This document shows positions 46,277-55,159 of a DNA stretch of 64,000 nucleotides, one piece after another. Numbering within the stretch: the stretch's first letter is position 1; each line of letters opens with the position of its first letter. Source of the DNA: Planctomycetota bacterium (GTDB lineage Bacteria; Planctomycetota; Planctomycetia; Pirellulales; Pirellulaceae); NCBI GenBank assembly GCA_026692865.1, contig JAPLNI010000059.1, forward strand, positions 62,001 to 126,000, in the 5' to 3' direction. The notes beneath the pieces were generated by a model that saw only the letters and a program-made list of their open reading frames with translations, was not told the origin of the DNA and made no database searches. A program made the position numbers and the translations under genes.

Positions 46277-47295
46277 ATTCTTACGCTCAACGATTGCTCG
46301 ATCAATCCTTGTTCGGCCCCGTCAACGACTTTACCGGGTGCCAAGGCAAGCGCATTCGCAGCTCGCTACTGCAACTTAGTTACGAACTTTCAGGCGGGGT
46401 GGGACCTTTGTCGCCAGCCATCAGCGAAGCGATCGAAAGCTTGCATGCTGGATCGCTGGTAATCGATGATATCCAGGATGATTCGCAATCTCGACGCGGA
46501 CAGCAAACCATGCATCACAGGATCGGCGTACCTCTGGCAATCAACGCTGGAAACTGGATGTATTTTCATGCACTGGAGTGCTTAAGCGCTGCTCCGTTAC
46601 CAATGGAACAACGGGATCGATTGCTGGCTTCCATGATCCGTGCAGCCAGGCAATGCCACGAGGGGCAAGCAATCGATTTGCATTCGCGAGTGGATCGTGT
46701 TCCCGCTATGCATTGGCACGAGGCTACGTTGGCAATCAGCACGCTGAAGACTGGCGAGCTAGTATCGTTAGCAGTCGATATGGGCAGCATTGCAGCCAAC
46801 CCTAATTCACCATTGTCGGGTGCACTGCGCAAGTTTGGTCGACAAATCGGCATCGCTTTGCAAATGCGAAACGACCTAGACGAGCTTGCCAAGATTGCTC
46901 AAGCCGAAGCCACGTCCCAGGCGATCCATTCCATTCGCGATGAGGATCTCCGCAATGCAAGATTAACTTGGCCGTGGGTATGGGCTTTTGAATTGCAAGA
47001 AATGAATGGTAGAAACGACCGATGCGCATCTATGTTGCAACGTATTGTTTTCTCAGAGCGAGATCGGCACAATGTTGCCGTCGAACTTTTCGCAATCGTT
47101 GGAACGCATGGCGACCAAGTGATTCGTTCGCTCGTTCGCGACCAATTGAGATTGTTGGGGGAGCATGTGCTGGATGAACGAATGCTCCACGCTCTTGGTG
47201 AAATTCTTGAGCCAATCGAACGACCGATCGCTGCTGCCAAACTGCCTGATAAGATGCTTGTGAACTCTTTCCTGGGTAATGTAAGCCATGGATAG
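46273..47295 (+). CDS. crtE: polyprenyl (geranylgeranyl) diphosphate synthase
   Basis: A 340-residue trans-isoprenyl diphosphate synthase. First Asp-rich motif DDIQD (65-69) is intact, with GKRIRSSLL upstream for IPP binding. The second motif, normally DDxxD, reads NDLDE (200-204), so the first Asp is Asn and the last Glu. Position before crtI and crtB implies GGPP production. Overlaps crtI by 8 nt. The altered second motif makes product length or activity worth checking. Confidence 0.9.
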   Translation: MNSYAQRLLDQSLFGPVNDFTGCQGKRIRSSLLQLSYELSGGVGPLSPAISEAIESLHAGSLVIDDIQDDSQSRRGQQTMHHRIGVPLAINAGNWMYFHALECLSAAPLPMEQRDRLLASMIRAARQCHEGQAIDLHSRVDRVPAMHWHEATLAISTLKTGELVSLAVDMGSIAANPNSPLSGALRKFGRQIGIALQMRNDLDELAKIAQAEATSQAIHSIRDEDLRNARLTWPWVWAFELQEMNGRNDRCASMLQRIVFSERDRHNVAVELFAIVGTHGDQVIRSLVRDQLRLLGEHVLDERMLHALGEILEPIERPIAAAKLPDKMLVNSFLGNVSHG

Positions 47296-48886
47296 CCACT
47301 CAGCATTGAAGGATGTACCTTCCCTCGAAACCAGCGATTTGCGAACTCCACTTGGTCATAGCAATTTCTCTAGCAGTACATCTCACTGCGGCCGAGCGGC
47401 AGTGATTGGCAGCGGATTTGGAGGTCTTGCCGCGGCGATTCGATTACAAGCGATGGGGTTCGAAACCGTTTGTTACGAGGGTCGAGATAAGGCAGGTGGA
47501 CGGGCCTACGTCTATCGCGACGCGGGCTTCACCTTTGACGCTGGGCCGACTGTAATCACAGCGCCCCATTGTTTAGAAGAACTTTTCGAAGCCGGTGGTG
47601 AAACGATGTCGGATCACGTGGAATTGATCCCGGTCGACCCGATGTACCGATTGCAATGGCCCGATGGCATGCATTTTGATTACAGCAGCAATGAATCCCT
47701 CTTATTGGAACAGATTCGACGATGCTCGCCTGGGGATGTCGAGGGCTATCACCGCTTTGCTGCCTATACGAAAAAGGTATTCGAGAAGGGGTATTTGGAA
47801 CTCGGGGCCACTCCTTTCTTGAACTTTCGAGATATGATCCGTTGTGCACCCGACTTGATGAAGCTTCGCGCGGACCGCAGCGTTTATTCGGCCGTTTCAA
47901 GATTCGTCAAGGATGAACATCTGAGACAGGCCTTCAGCTTTCATCCGTTGCTCGTCGGTGGCAACCCTATGCAGACCAGTTCCATTTACACTTTGATTCA
48001 CTGGATCGAAAGAAAATGGGGAGTGTTTTTTCCTCGCGGTGGTACAGGAGCTCTAGTCGAAGCGTTGGTTGCTCTTTTTCAGCGTCTGGGTGGCGAGATC
48101 CGCCTCGAGACACCGGTCGAGAAGATCTTGGTGAAGAACGATCAACACGGTCGAACAAAGCATGAAGTCCACGATCAATACGGGCAGCACGAAACGTTTG
48201 ACTTGGTTGTCTCCAACGCGGATATCCATCATACCTATTCTAATTTGTACCGAGACCATTCAGGCGGTCGTACGATGAGTCGCAAGCTTGAGAAGTTGGA
48301 TTGGTCGATGTCGCTGTTCGTGATGTACTTTGGAACGAATCGACGTTACGACAACTTGGCACATCACACCATCCTGTTTGGGCAGCGATACCAAGGATTG
48401 CTGCGAGACGTCTTCCATGGTAGCACGTTGCCGAAAGACTTTAGTCTTTATCTGCACGCTCCGACGGTGTCTGATCCTGCAATGGCACCGCCTGGTGGCG
48501 AAGCGTTCTATGTGCTCAGCCCAGTTCCACACTTGGGGCGAGCCAACATCGATTGGGAACAAGTGGCCCAAAATTATGGCGATGCGATTTTAGAGTCCTT
48601 GGAAACACATCTACCGGGTCTTCGACAATCGATCGTCACTAGAAGGCACTTTACGCCAGTCGATTTCCGAGACCAACTTAACGCGTTCCACGGATCCGCA
48701 TTCTCTGTTGCTCCCAAGCTAACTCAGAGTGCCTATTTCCGGCCTCACAACAAATCGGAGAAGGTACCGGGTCTATATATCGTTGGTAGTGGAACTCATC
48801 CAGGCGCAGGTGTGCCAGGGGTGATCAATACAGCCAAGGCAACGGTCGGTATTATCGCTCAGGATTTTGCAGAGGTGCTTCGATGA
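47288..48886 (+). CDS. crtI: phytoene desaturase, CrtI type
   Basis: A 532-residue FAD-dependent desaturase that turns phytoene into lycopene. The FAD motif VIGSGFGGLAAAIRLQ is at about residues 39-54, with GRDKAGGRAYVYRDAGFTFD just after. The C-terminal signature GLYIVGSGTHPGAGVPGVIN is complete. The first 35 residues, rich in Ser and Thr, are an extension before the usual start. It overlaps crtE by 8 nt and crtB by 4 nt. Confidence 0.96.
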   Translation: MDSHSALKDVPSLETSDLRTPLGHSNFSSSTSHCGRAAVIGSGFGGLAAAIRLQAMGFETVCYEGRDKAGGRAYVYRDAGFTFDAGPTVITAPHCLEELFEAGGETMSDHVELIPVDPMYRLQWPDGMHFDYSSNESLLLEQIRRCSPGDVEGYHRFAAYTKKVFEKGYLELGATPFLNFRDMIRCAPDLMKLRADRSVYSAVSRFVKDEHLRQAFSFHPLLVGGNPMQTSSIYTLIHWIERKWGVFFPRGGTGALVEALVALFQRLGGEIRLETPVEKILVKNDQHGRTKHEVHDQYGQHETFDLVVSNADIHHTYSNLYRDHSGGRTMSRKLEKLDWSMSLFVMYFGTNRRYDNLAHHTILFGQRYQGLLRDVFHGSTLPKDFSLYLHAPTVSDPAMAPPGGEAFYVLSPVPHLGRANIDWEQVAQNYGDAILESLETHLPGLRQSIVTRRHFTPVDFRDQLNAFHGSAFSVAPKLTQSAYFRPHNKSEKVPGLYIVGSGTHPGAGVPGVINTAKATVGIIAQDFAEVLR

Positions 48887-50121
48887 GAAGTGAACTGGTC
48901 AATGAGGTAACAACACAATCAACAAACATTGCAGGTCAAAAGGCTGGAACAGCCAATGAGGTCATTCAGCGATCCAGTCGTTCGTTTTCGCTAGCGGTTC
49001 GTTTCTTGCCGGCTCCATTTCGCCAGCATGTGACGGCTCTTTATGCTTGGTGTCGCAGCGTCGATGACACGGTGGATCAAGCTTCTGATCTAAAGCATGC
49101 AGAGGAAGCACTTCAAGTTCTGGATGTGGATCTTCAGCGAATCGCTATAGGCAAAGCGATCCAGCATCCCGCTTCAACTTGGATCGAACCGCTGATAGCC
49201 AATCGTGCGATTAACCCACAGCACGCCAGCGAGTTGATCGAAGGTATGCGAATGGACTTAAGCGGGTATCGCGTCGAAACCGAGGCCGACTTGGAACGCT
49301 ACTGTTACCATGCTGCGGGGACTGTGGGTTTGATGATGACGCAATTGATGGGAGTGCAAGATCGCAAAGCCGATCTGCATGCAGTTGCTTTAGGAGTTGC
49401 GATGCAGATGACCAACATTGCCCGGGATGTACGCGAAGATGCCGACCGAGGGCGATCTTATCTGCCTGGCATCCCAAATCCGTTGACCACGGACCCTGAG
49501 GCAGTCAAAGCGTCTGTAGCCAAGCTATTGGAACTGGCGGAACAACATTATCAAACAGCCGTGGCGGGAATGCATTATTTACCTTGGAACTGCCGCATGA
49601 GTATCCGCGTCGCCATGCATGTCTACCGCGAGATCGGTCGCCAGATCCAACGTAATCAATTCGATGTACTGCATAAGCGAACGGTGCTTAGCAAACCCAG
49701 ACTATTTGCGACTGCTTTGTTAGCGACGGTCGCCTCGGTAAAAGACGATGTTCAAATCTCAACGAAACGCTTTCTTAGTTCTGTTACTTTCTATACGAAG
49801 GAAATCAAAATGAACGATCCAATCAATTCACAATCCTCGCAACAACTCAGTGCACTGAAGCAAGCCAAGCATACGGTGTATTTGGGGCTATCACTCACGT
49901 TGATCATGGCCACTGCGTTATTCTCGATGGTCTTTTTCAATCCTAAGAGTAGCGAGTACTCTTATCTGCCATTGATCTACGCCGGGATAAGCTTGGTTGG
50001 CGGAGTTCTATTTAATCGATTAGCAGCACGTTGCGACACGGCGGTAGTCGCGGTGAATGTCCATCCTTCTAACTTGCCAGCATCTCCCTCGCCGGAGATC
50101 TATGGAAAGCAGCCCACCTAA
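48883..50121 (+). CDS. crtB: phytoene synthase CrtB with C-terminal membrane extension
   Basis: A 412-residue protein. Residues about 25-300 are a squalene/phytoene synthase: first Asp motif DDTVD (61-65), second DVRED (182-186) with RGRSYLP after it, and the RSFSLAVRFLP N-terminal stretch. It joins two GGPP to phytoene. From about 330 it carries two hydrophobic helices (TVYLGLSLTLIMATALFSMV and YLPLIYAGISLVGGVLF), absent from ordinary CrtB. An in-frame ATG at 49810 (residue 310) preceded by GAAGGAAATC could start a separate 103-residue membrane peptide covering that extension. Last gene of the pigment operon. Confidence 0.92.
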   Translation: MRSELVNEVTTQSTNIAGQKAGTANEVIQRSSRSFSLAVRFLPAPFRQHVTALYAWCRSVDDTVDQASDLKHAEEALQVLDVDLQRIAIGKAIQHPASTWIEPLIANRAINPQHASELIEGMRMDLSGYRVETEADLERYCYHAAGTVGLMMTQLMGVQDRKADLHAVALGVAMQMTNIARDVREDADRGRSYLPGIPNPLTTDPEAVKASVAKLLELAEQHYQTAVAGMHYLPWNCRMSIRVAMHVYREIGRQIQRNQFDVLHKRTVLSKPRLFATALLATVASVKDDVQISTKRFLSSVTFYTKEIKMNDPINSQSSQQLSALKQAKHTVYLGLSLTLIMATALFSMVFFNPKSSEYSYLPLIYAGISLVGGVLFNRLAARCDTAVVAVNVHPSNLPASPSPEIYGKQPT

Positions 50122-50487
50122 ACGCTGGGACTTCGGCACAATAACCAAAACACGCCAGGTAACGCGACGCGTTATCTTTCGGTAACAGTACCCGCAACGC
50201 CATTTTCTTACACTTCGCAGCATCCAAACTTAGTTCGTTGGATAGATGTTGGTAAATTGCTGGGTTATTGGCCCGAAACCACCAGAATCGATCAACTTCT
50301 AGATACCCAAGCGACAAATTCTTTGCCCTTTCGGACTACATGCCGGATTCTCTGGGTTTAACATCGCGCGACGCCAAACACTTTGATAAAACCAATCAAT
50401 CGAGAGGGTGCTATTAAGTTTTATTCGCGTTGCGAAAAGCTTACACTTCGGTTGCCTTCGATCAACTGCTATCACTCGAGGACTTAG
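50122..50487. other. gene-free stretch after crtB
   Basis: No gene or clear terminator is seen in about 365 bp, apart from short repeats of little strength. The stretch GATAGATGTTGGTAAATTGC may hold regulatory DNA, but nothing specific can be shown. Confidence 0.3.
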
Positions 50488-50649
50488 GTGTTTACCGAAT
50501 CGCAAAAGCAAATTCGCGGGCAAGCTTTGGCTGAAGCATTTTTTTATCGTACGGATCGCGAGCGGAATCGGACGTCATCGATCGGGTCATTGCTTCGCTC
50601 AAGCCGATCGAGACTCCTAAAAGTTTTGACGAAGGACGTTGAAGCTTAG
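50488..50649 (+). pseudogene. possible frameshifted remnant of a small gene
   Basis: From GTG 50488, behind a GAGG at 50478, the frame reads FTESQKQIRGQALAEAFFYR, which looks protein-like. Past about 50560 the better-looking protein continues in another frame (ESDVIDRVIASLKPIETP, ending TGA 50640-50642). Either a small gene has a frameshift here or both are chance frames. Confidence 0.3.
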
Positions 50650-50742
50650 TTTTAAAAAGTCAGTGATTGGCGCGTGTGATGATAAGGCGAGCTTTGTAAT
50701 CTACATTTTCGTATGGGCATTCTGAAATAAACGGATCTATCT

Positions 50743-51648
50743 TTGAACTGGCTCAATTATCATCATTTGCTGTACTTCTGGGTTGTTGCGAGGGAGGGGT
50801 CGGTTGCGCGGGCGAGCGAGGTACTTCACGTTACTCCTGCGACCATAAGTATCCAACTTCGTGATCTTGAAAAATCGCTCGGCGTCGAGTTGTTTCGAAA
50901 ATCAGGGCGAGGGTTAGCACTGACTGAGATGGGGGTTGCCGTTCAGGCCTACGCGCAAGATATTTTTTCGACTGGGCAAGAACTTCTTGACATGGTCAAC
51001 GGTCGACCGATTGGTGGTCCGATGGTTCTTCGCGTGGGAATCAAAGATGTAATGCCAAAACTGGTAGCCTATCAATTGCTCGAGCCAACACTCCAAATGT
51101 CGGAAGACGTGCGATTGTTGTGCTTTGAAGGAGACATCACCAAGCTGATTGCAGACCTTGCGATTCATAAGCTAGACGTTGTTTTATCTGATACGCCGAT
51201 CGACCCAACCATGAAGGTGCGTGCATATTCCCACTTGCTCGGCGAGTCCGACGTCGTGTTGGTCGGTTCGAAATCGCTTGCCAAAAAGTTCCGAACCGGG
51301 TTCCCGCAATCGCTATCTGGTGCTCCGATCCTTTTGCCGATGAAGAACACGATCCTGCGTCGATCAATCGACTACTGGTTCGAAGGACTCGACATCCGGC
51401 CGAAGATTGTTGGCGAGTTTGATGATAGCGCGATGCTGAAAATCATGGGCAGTAAAGGTGTTGGCATATTCCCCGTCGCAAGTGTGATTAGGAAGGAAGT
51501 GGAAGCCATGTATTATGTGGAACTTATCGGCACCATTCCGAACATCACGGAAAAATTCTACGCATTATCTGTCGAGCGTAAGGTGAAACATCCAGCGGTT
51601 TTTGCTATCTCAGAAGTTGCAAGAAAGAACCTTTCAACCCGCGCTTGA
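50743..51648 (+). CDS. nhaR: LysR-family regulator, NhaR-like
   Basis: A 301-residue LysR-type transcription factor. The N-terminus MNWLNYHHLLYFWVVAREGS followed by RASEVLHVTPATISIQLRDLE is the NhaR-type winged helix-turn-helix. Residues about 90-295 are the substrate-binding domain. In Escherichia coli NhaR responds to sodium and activates nhaA; no antiporter gene is next to it here, so the target is unknown. Starts at TTG 50743. Confidence 0.88.
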   Translation: MNWLNYHHLLYFWVVAREGSVARASEVLHVTPATISIQLRDLEKSLGVELFRKSGRGLALTEMGVAVQAYAQDIFSTGQELLDMVNGRPIGGPMVLRVGIKDVMPKLVAYQLLEPTLQMSEDVRLLCFEGDITKLIADLAIHKLDVVLSDTPIDPTMKVRAYSHLLGESDVVLVGSKSLAKKFRTGFPQSLSGAPILLPMKNTILRRSIDYWFEGLDIRPKIVGEFDDSAMLKIMGSKGVGIFPVASVIRKEVEAMYYVELIGTIPNITEKFYALSVERKVKHPAVFAISEVARKNLSTRA

Positions 51649-51727
51649 CTCTCTGTTGTGTAGAACCGATGGCTATGCACTTGTACTGCTTGGCTAATGC
51701 TTCGGCACAATTTAAAGATGGGGTTGA

Positions 51728-51775
51728 GACTCGTAGCAGATGTCGTAAGACATCTGAAGGCTGCAGCATTTTCCC
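51728..51775 (+). repeat. CGTAGCAGA-type palindromic repeat, copy 2
   Basis: Contains the perfect 8-bp inverted repeat CAGATGTC-GTAA-GACATCTG (51737-51756), preceded by CTCGTAG. It matches 11651-11699 on the other strand. It lies after nhaR and could act as a terminator. Confidence 0.55.
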
Positions 51776-51912
51776 GCATCTCCACCGACTTCTGAATTCT
51801 TACGAACTCAGCTACCCCCAAGTCAAATAGGGACAAAGCACTAGGTATCGCTACTCTTATTGCCCGTGGTTCTATCACGTTGGCGACCAGTGATGATGAT
51901 TGTTGACTGGAG

Positions 51913-53634
51913 TTACTTACTTTTGCCTTTTTCTTTCGCGGGTGGCTTCCAAGCGATGACGCCGACGCGATTAGACCAGGCTTCCCATTGAGCGGTCATG
52001 GCTTGCACGCGTTCGGGGTGCTGTTGAGAAAGATCTTGCATCTCGGTTCGATCAGAGCTGATGTTATAGAGCTCCCAACCACCTGGATGCTTCGAGACTA
52101 GTTTCCAGGCCCCGTCGCGAATTGCTCGGTTTCCTTCGTGCTCCCAGAAGATAGGTTGCGATCGGTTCAATGGCTTGCCGTTGAAGGCTGACGCGAGGTT
52201 TACCCCTTCCGTTGGTTGAATCGATTCACCGGAGAATTCGGTCGGATACTTGGCTCCCGAAAGCCCGATACATGTCGACATCAAATCGATCAAATGAGCT
52301 GGTTGCGATTCAAGGGCGCCATGTCGTTGGCTTTGAATACCTGCTGGCCAATGCGCAATAAGAGGCGTGCTGATTCCACCTTCGTGTTGCCAATGCTTGT
52401 ATAAACGAAAAGGTGTGTTGCTTACGTTTGCCCACGATTCGCCATAAGCAACGAAAGTATCAGCACCTCCAGGCATGACTCCTTCGCCTTGTCGCACTGG
52501 GAAGCCATCGCGAGTTTGCTTCGGGACCATATCGGGTTGAAGGTAGTCGCTGGCCAAGGGGGGAAGGCTTGGCTTGTCTAGTCGCGCGACAAATGGTCCT
52601 TTGCGACCGTTTTCTTCGGCGCAACCGCCGTTGTCTTGCAAGTAAAGAATCAGCGTATTCTCAAGTTGTCCATTCGCCTTTAACGAATCGACCAAGCGGC
52701 CAATCCCTTGATCCATACAATCCAGCATCGCAGCAAAGACTTCCATGCAGCGTGATTCCCAGGCTTTGTTCTCGACCTCGCTCCAGTCACCAACCTGGGG
52801 CGATACTTGCCAACGATTATCTAGCAGTCCAAGTTGTTTCATCTTCGTCAGTCTCGTTGCTCTGACCGTGTCATAACCCGAATCGTATCGACCTTTGTAC
52901 TTTGCTATGTCAGTTTCTTTCGCATGCATCGGCCAATGAGCGGCCGTATGAGCCATGTACATGAAGAATGGTTTTTCAGGGCTCTGTTGTTTGTGTTCGT
53001 TCACAAAGCGTACGGCATGATCATTGATTGCATCGGTATAATAGAATTCTTTGGGTTGATATTCTTGGTCTGCAAACGGCGAGATAAATGTATTGTCGCG
53101 CACAAGCGTATTGGGATCAAAGAAACTACCTGCACCGTGGATGGTCCCGTAGAATCGATCAAACCCGCGTTGAAGCGGCCAGTTGGTAAAATTGGATTCG
53201 CTTGATAGATTTGTCTTGCCGGTTACGTGCCATTTTCCGGTCATGTAAGTCGAATAGTTGGCCGACTTGAGAGCTTCAGCAATCGTGACAGCTCGTTTGC
53301 TAAGTTCGCCGGTGTAAGCTGGCGCACCTTGCTTCGTCGTCCAACCATCGACCATGTGTCCGATTCCGGCTTGATGAGGATAGAGCCCCGTGAGCAGAGA
53401 GGCTCGCGTCGGACAACACCGGGCAGTGTTGTAGAACTGGGTGAATCGAACTCCGCCCGATGCAAGCTTGTCCAGATTGGGCGTCTCGATCTCACCACCA
53501 TAACAACCGACGTCTGAGTATCCAACGTCATCAGTCATGATGATGATAATATTCGGCGGACGTTCGACGGCCCAGGCTGCACTTAAACATCCAGCGAATG
53601 AGAAAACAAGAGAGCACAATAAATGCTTAGTCAT
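51913..53634 (-). CDS. sulfatase (formylglycine-type)
   Basis: A 573-residue exported sulfatase. Signal peptide (LVFSFAGCLSAAWAVE), metal-binding NIIIIMTDDVGYSDVG, formylglycine motif CCPTR (Cys73 to Arg77), GKWHVTGK and LYLQDNGGC. It closely resembles the sulfatase at 39917 in length and motifs, so the two are probably paralogues. It is the last gene of a minus-strand set with another sulfatase 21 nt upstream. Confidence 0.94.
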   Translation of the reverse strand: MTKHLLCSLVFSFAGCLSAAWAVERPPNIIIIMTDDVGYSDVGCYGGEIETPNLDKLASGGVRFTQFYNTARCCPTRASLLTGLYPHQAGIGHMVDGWTTKQGAPAYTGELSKRAVTIAEALKSANYSTYMTGKWHVTGKTNLSSESNFTNWPLQRGFDRFYGTIHGAGSFFDPNTLVRDNTFISPFADQEYQPKEFYYTDAINDHAVRFVNEHKQQSPEKPFFMYMAHTAAHWPMHAKETDIAKYKGRYDSGYDTVRATRLTKMKQLGLLDNRWQVSPQVGDWSEVENKAWESRCMEVFAAMLDCMDQGIGRLVDSLKANGQLENTLILYLQDNGGCAEENGRKGPFVARLDKPSLPPLASDYLQPDMVPKQTRDGFPVRQGEGVMPGGADTFVAYGESWANVSNTPFRLYKHWQHEGGISTPLIAHWPAGIQSQRHGALESQPAHLIDLMSTCIGLSGAKYPTEFSGESIQPTEGVNLASAFNGKPLNRSQPIFWEHEGNRAIRDGAWKLVSKHPGGWELYNISSDRTEMQDLSQQHPERVQAMTAQWEAWSNRVGVIAWKPPAKEKGKSK

Positions 53635-53655
53635 AATATAACTTTCGAAGGCAGT

Positions 53656-55086
53656 CTACTTATCGAAATCGATTAATGGTTTGGGGTTGCTCACGCGACC
53701 AAGCTCGCGTGAACCTGGTGCGGGACCATCCAGACCAAGGTCTGTGCTCATGGTGGTGATGAGACCTTGAAGCTCCGCAACGATTTTCGGGTGTTCGGCG
53801 GCAACATCTTTCGATTCGCCAATGTCGGACTTGAGATTGAAAAGTATTGGCGTGAACGGTGGCGTGGCTTTCTTTTGGTTCGCTGGTTTGTCTTGATCGA
53901 TGACCAGCTTCCAGTCTTGATGTCGCACGGCCTGGAGCTTCATTCCTTTGTAGTAAAAGAAAGTCTCGTGAGCAGGCTTTACCGAAGAGTCACCGGTGAG
54001 ATGATGCATGATGTTCGCTCCATCAATTCTTCGATCGGTTGGGACTGTGGCACCTGCAAGCGAAGCCAAGGTTGGCAACACATCAAACATTCCACAGATC
54101 GCGTCGGTCGAGGTGCCAGCCGGGATCTTCTTGGGCCACCACGCGATGGTCGGGACTCGCATCCCGCCTTCCCAAGTACTCGCTTTGTGACCTCGTAATG
54201 GATCATTCACAGCACGAGGCGTCCCGCCGTTGTCGCTAGTAAATATCACTAAGGTGTTTTCGCTTAGTCCTTGAGTACGGATCGTGTCGAGCACGCGTCC
54301 TACGCTCCAGTCAACTTCTTCTACCCAATCCGAGTACAGCCCATTACCAGATTTTCCAACCCATTTTTTTCCTGGATAGAGCGGGAAGTGAACTGCGTTG
54401 TGAGGAAGATAAAGAAAGAAAGGTTTCGTTTTGTTTTCCTCGATAAACTTGACGGCTTCATCGGTGTAGATTTCAACCAACGACTGCTGGTCGTCGGGAA
54501 GAACTCGCTTTACTACTTGTCCATTGCGTAGCAGTGGCAATGGCGGTTGGTTCCCTTTTGAATTCTTTGGCAAAGGGGCACCCAAATCGCTTTTCACACC
54601 ATCTTCGGACGGACCCATATCGTTCGAATAAGGGAGTCCGAAATGCAAGTCAAAGCCTTGCTTGTTCGGAAGGAATTCGGGTTGATCACCCAAGTGCCAC
54701 TTTCCAACGATTGCGGTCGCGTAACCGACTTCCTTTAGGACTTCCGCAACGGTGATCTCGTTTGGTGATAGCCCCATATTGTTCGCCGGGAACAAAACTC
54801 CCGGAATAGGAAGAGCACGCTTTGGATAGCAACCGGTCATCAGTGCCGTCCGCGATGGAGAGCAAACGGGAGCGGCATAAAAAGACGTAAGCTTACAACC
54901 CTCGCTGGCCATCCGGTCGAGAACTGGCGTTCTATTCAGCTTCGAACCGAAAGGGCCAATGTCTGCATACCCAAGATCATCGATATTGATCACGATGAAG
55001 TTTGGTTTCGATGCAGCACTGGATACAGCCGCGTTCGCGAACAGAGTCACGAACGTGAGTGACAGTAATGTGAGGACGATTTTCAT
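53656..55086 (-). CDS. sulfatase (formylglycine-type, short)
   Basis: A 476-residue exported sulfatase of the arylsulfatase-A-like type. Signal peptide (TLLSLTFVTLFANAA), NFIVINIDDLGYADIG, formylglycine motif CSPSR (Cys75 to Arg79), GKWHLGDQ and FTSDNGGTPRA. The motif set is that of the galactosamine/glucose-sulfatase-like group common in planctomycetes. Together with neighbours it points to stepwise desulfation of a polysaccharide. Confidence 0.94.
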   Translation of the reverse strand: MKIVLTLLSLTFVTLFANAAVSSAASKPNFIVINIDDLGYADIGPFGSKLNRTPVLDRMASEGCKLTSFYAAPVCSPSRTALMTGCYPKRALPIPGVLFPANNMGLSPNEITVAEVLKEVGYATAIVGKWHLGDQPEFLPNKQGFDLHFGLPYSNDMGPSEDGVKSDLGAPLPKNSKGNQPPLPLLRNGQVVKRVLPDDQQSLVEIYTDEAVKFIEENKTKPFFLYLPHNAVHFPLYPGKKWVGKSGNGLYSDWVEEVDWSVGRVLDTIRTQGLSENTLVIFTSDNGGTPRAVNDPLRGHKASTWEGGMRVPTIAWWPKKIPAGTSTDAICGMFDVLPTLASLAGATVPTDRRIDGANIMHHLTGDSSVKPAHETFFYYKGMKLQAVRHQDWKLVIDQDKPANQKKATPPFTPILFNLKSDIGESKDVAAEHPKIVAELQGLITTMSTDLGLDGPAPGSRELGRVSNPKPLIDFDK

Positions 55087-55159
55087 GAGTTATCCAATGT
55101 TTCGAGAGGATGCGATAGCGCAAGGATGTGATGCGTTCCAATAGTTTACCGCCAACTAA

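Noticed and set aside
47288-47400. A transit or signal peptide on CrtI
   Set aside because: The Ser/Thr-rich leader has no hydrophobic core; it is more simply a short N-terminal extension.
50299-50620. Overlapping frames on both strands after crtB
   Set aside because: Low-quality composition without start signals; only the possible frameshifted remnant at 50488 was kept, at low confidence.
50743-51648. NhaR-like regulator as controller of the pigment operon
   Set aside because: It is about 620 bp beyond the end of crtB, faces away from it, and NhaR proteins respond to sodium; nothing links it to the carotenoid genes.
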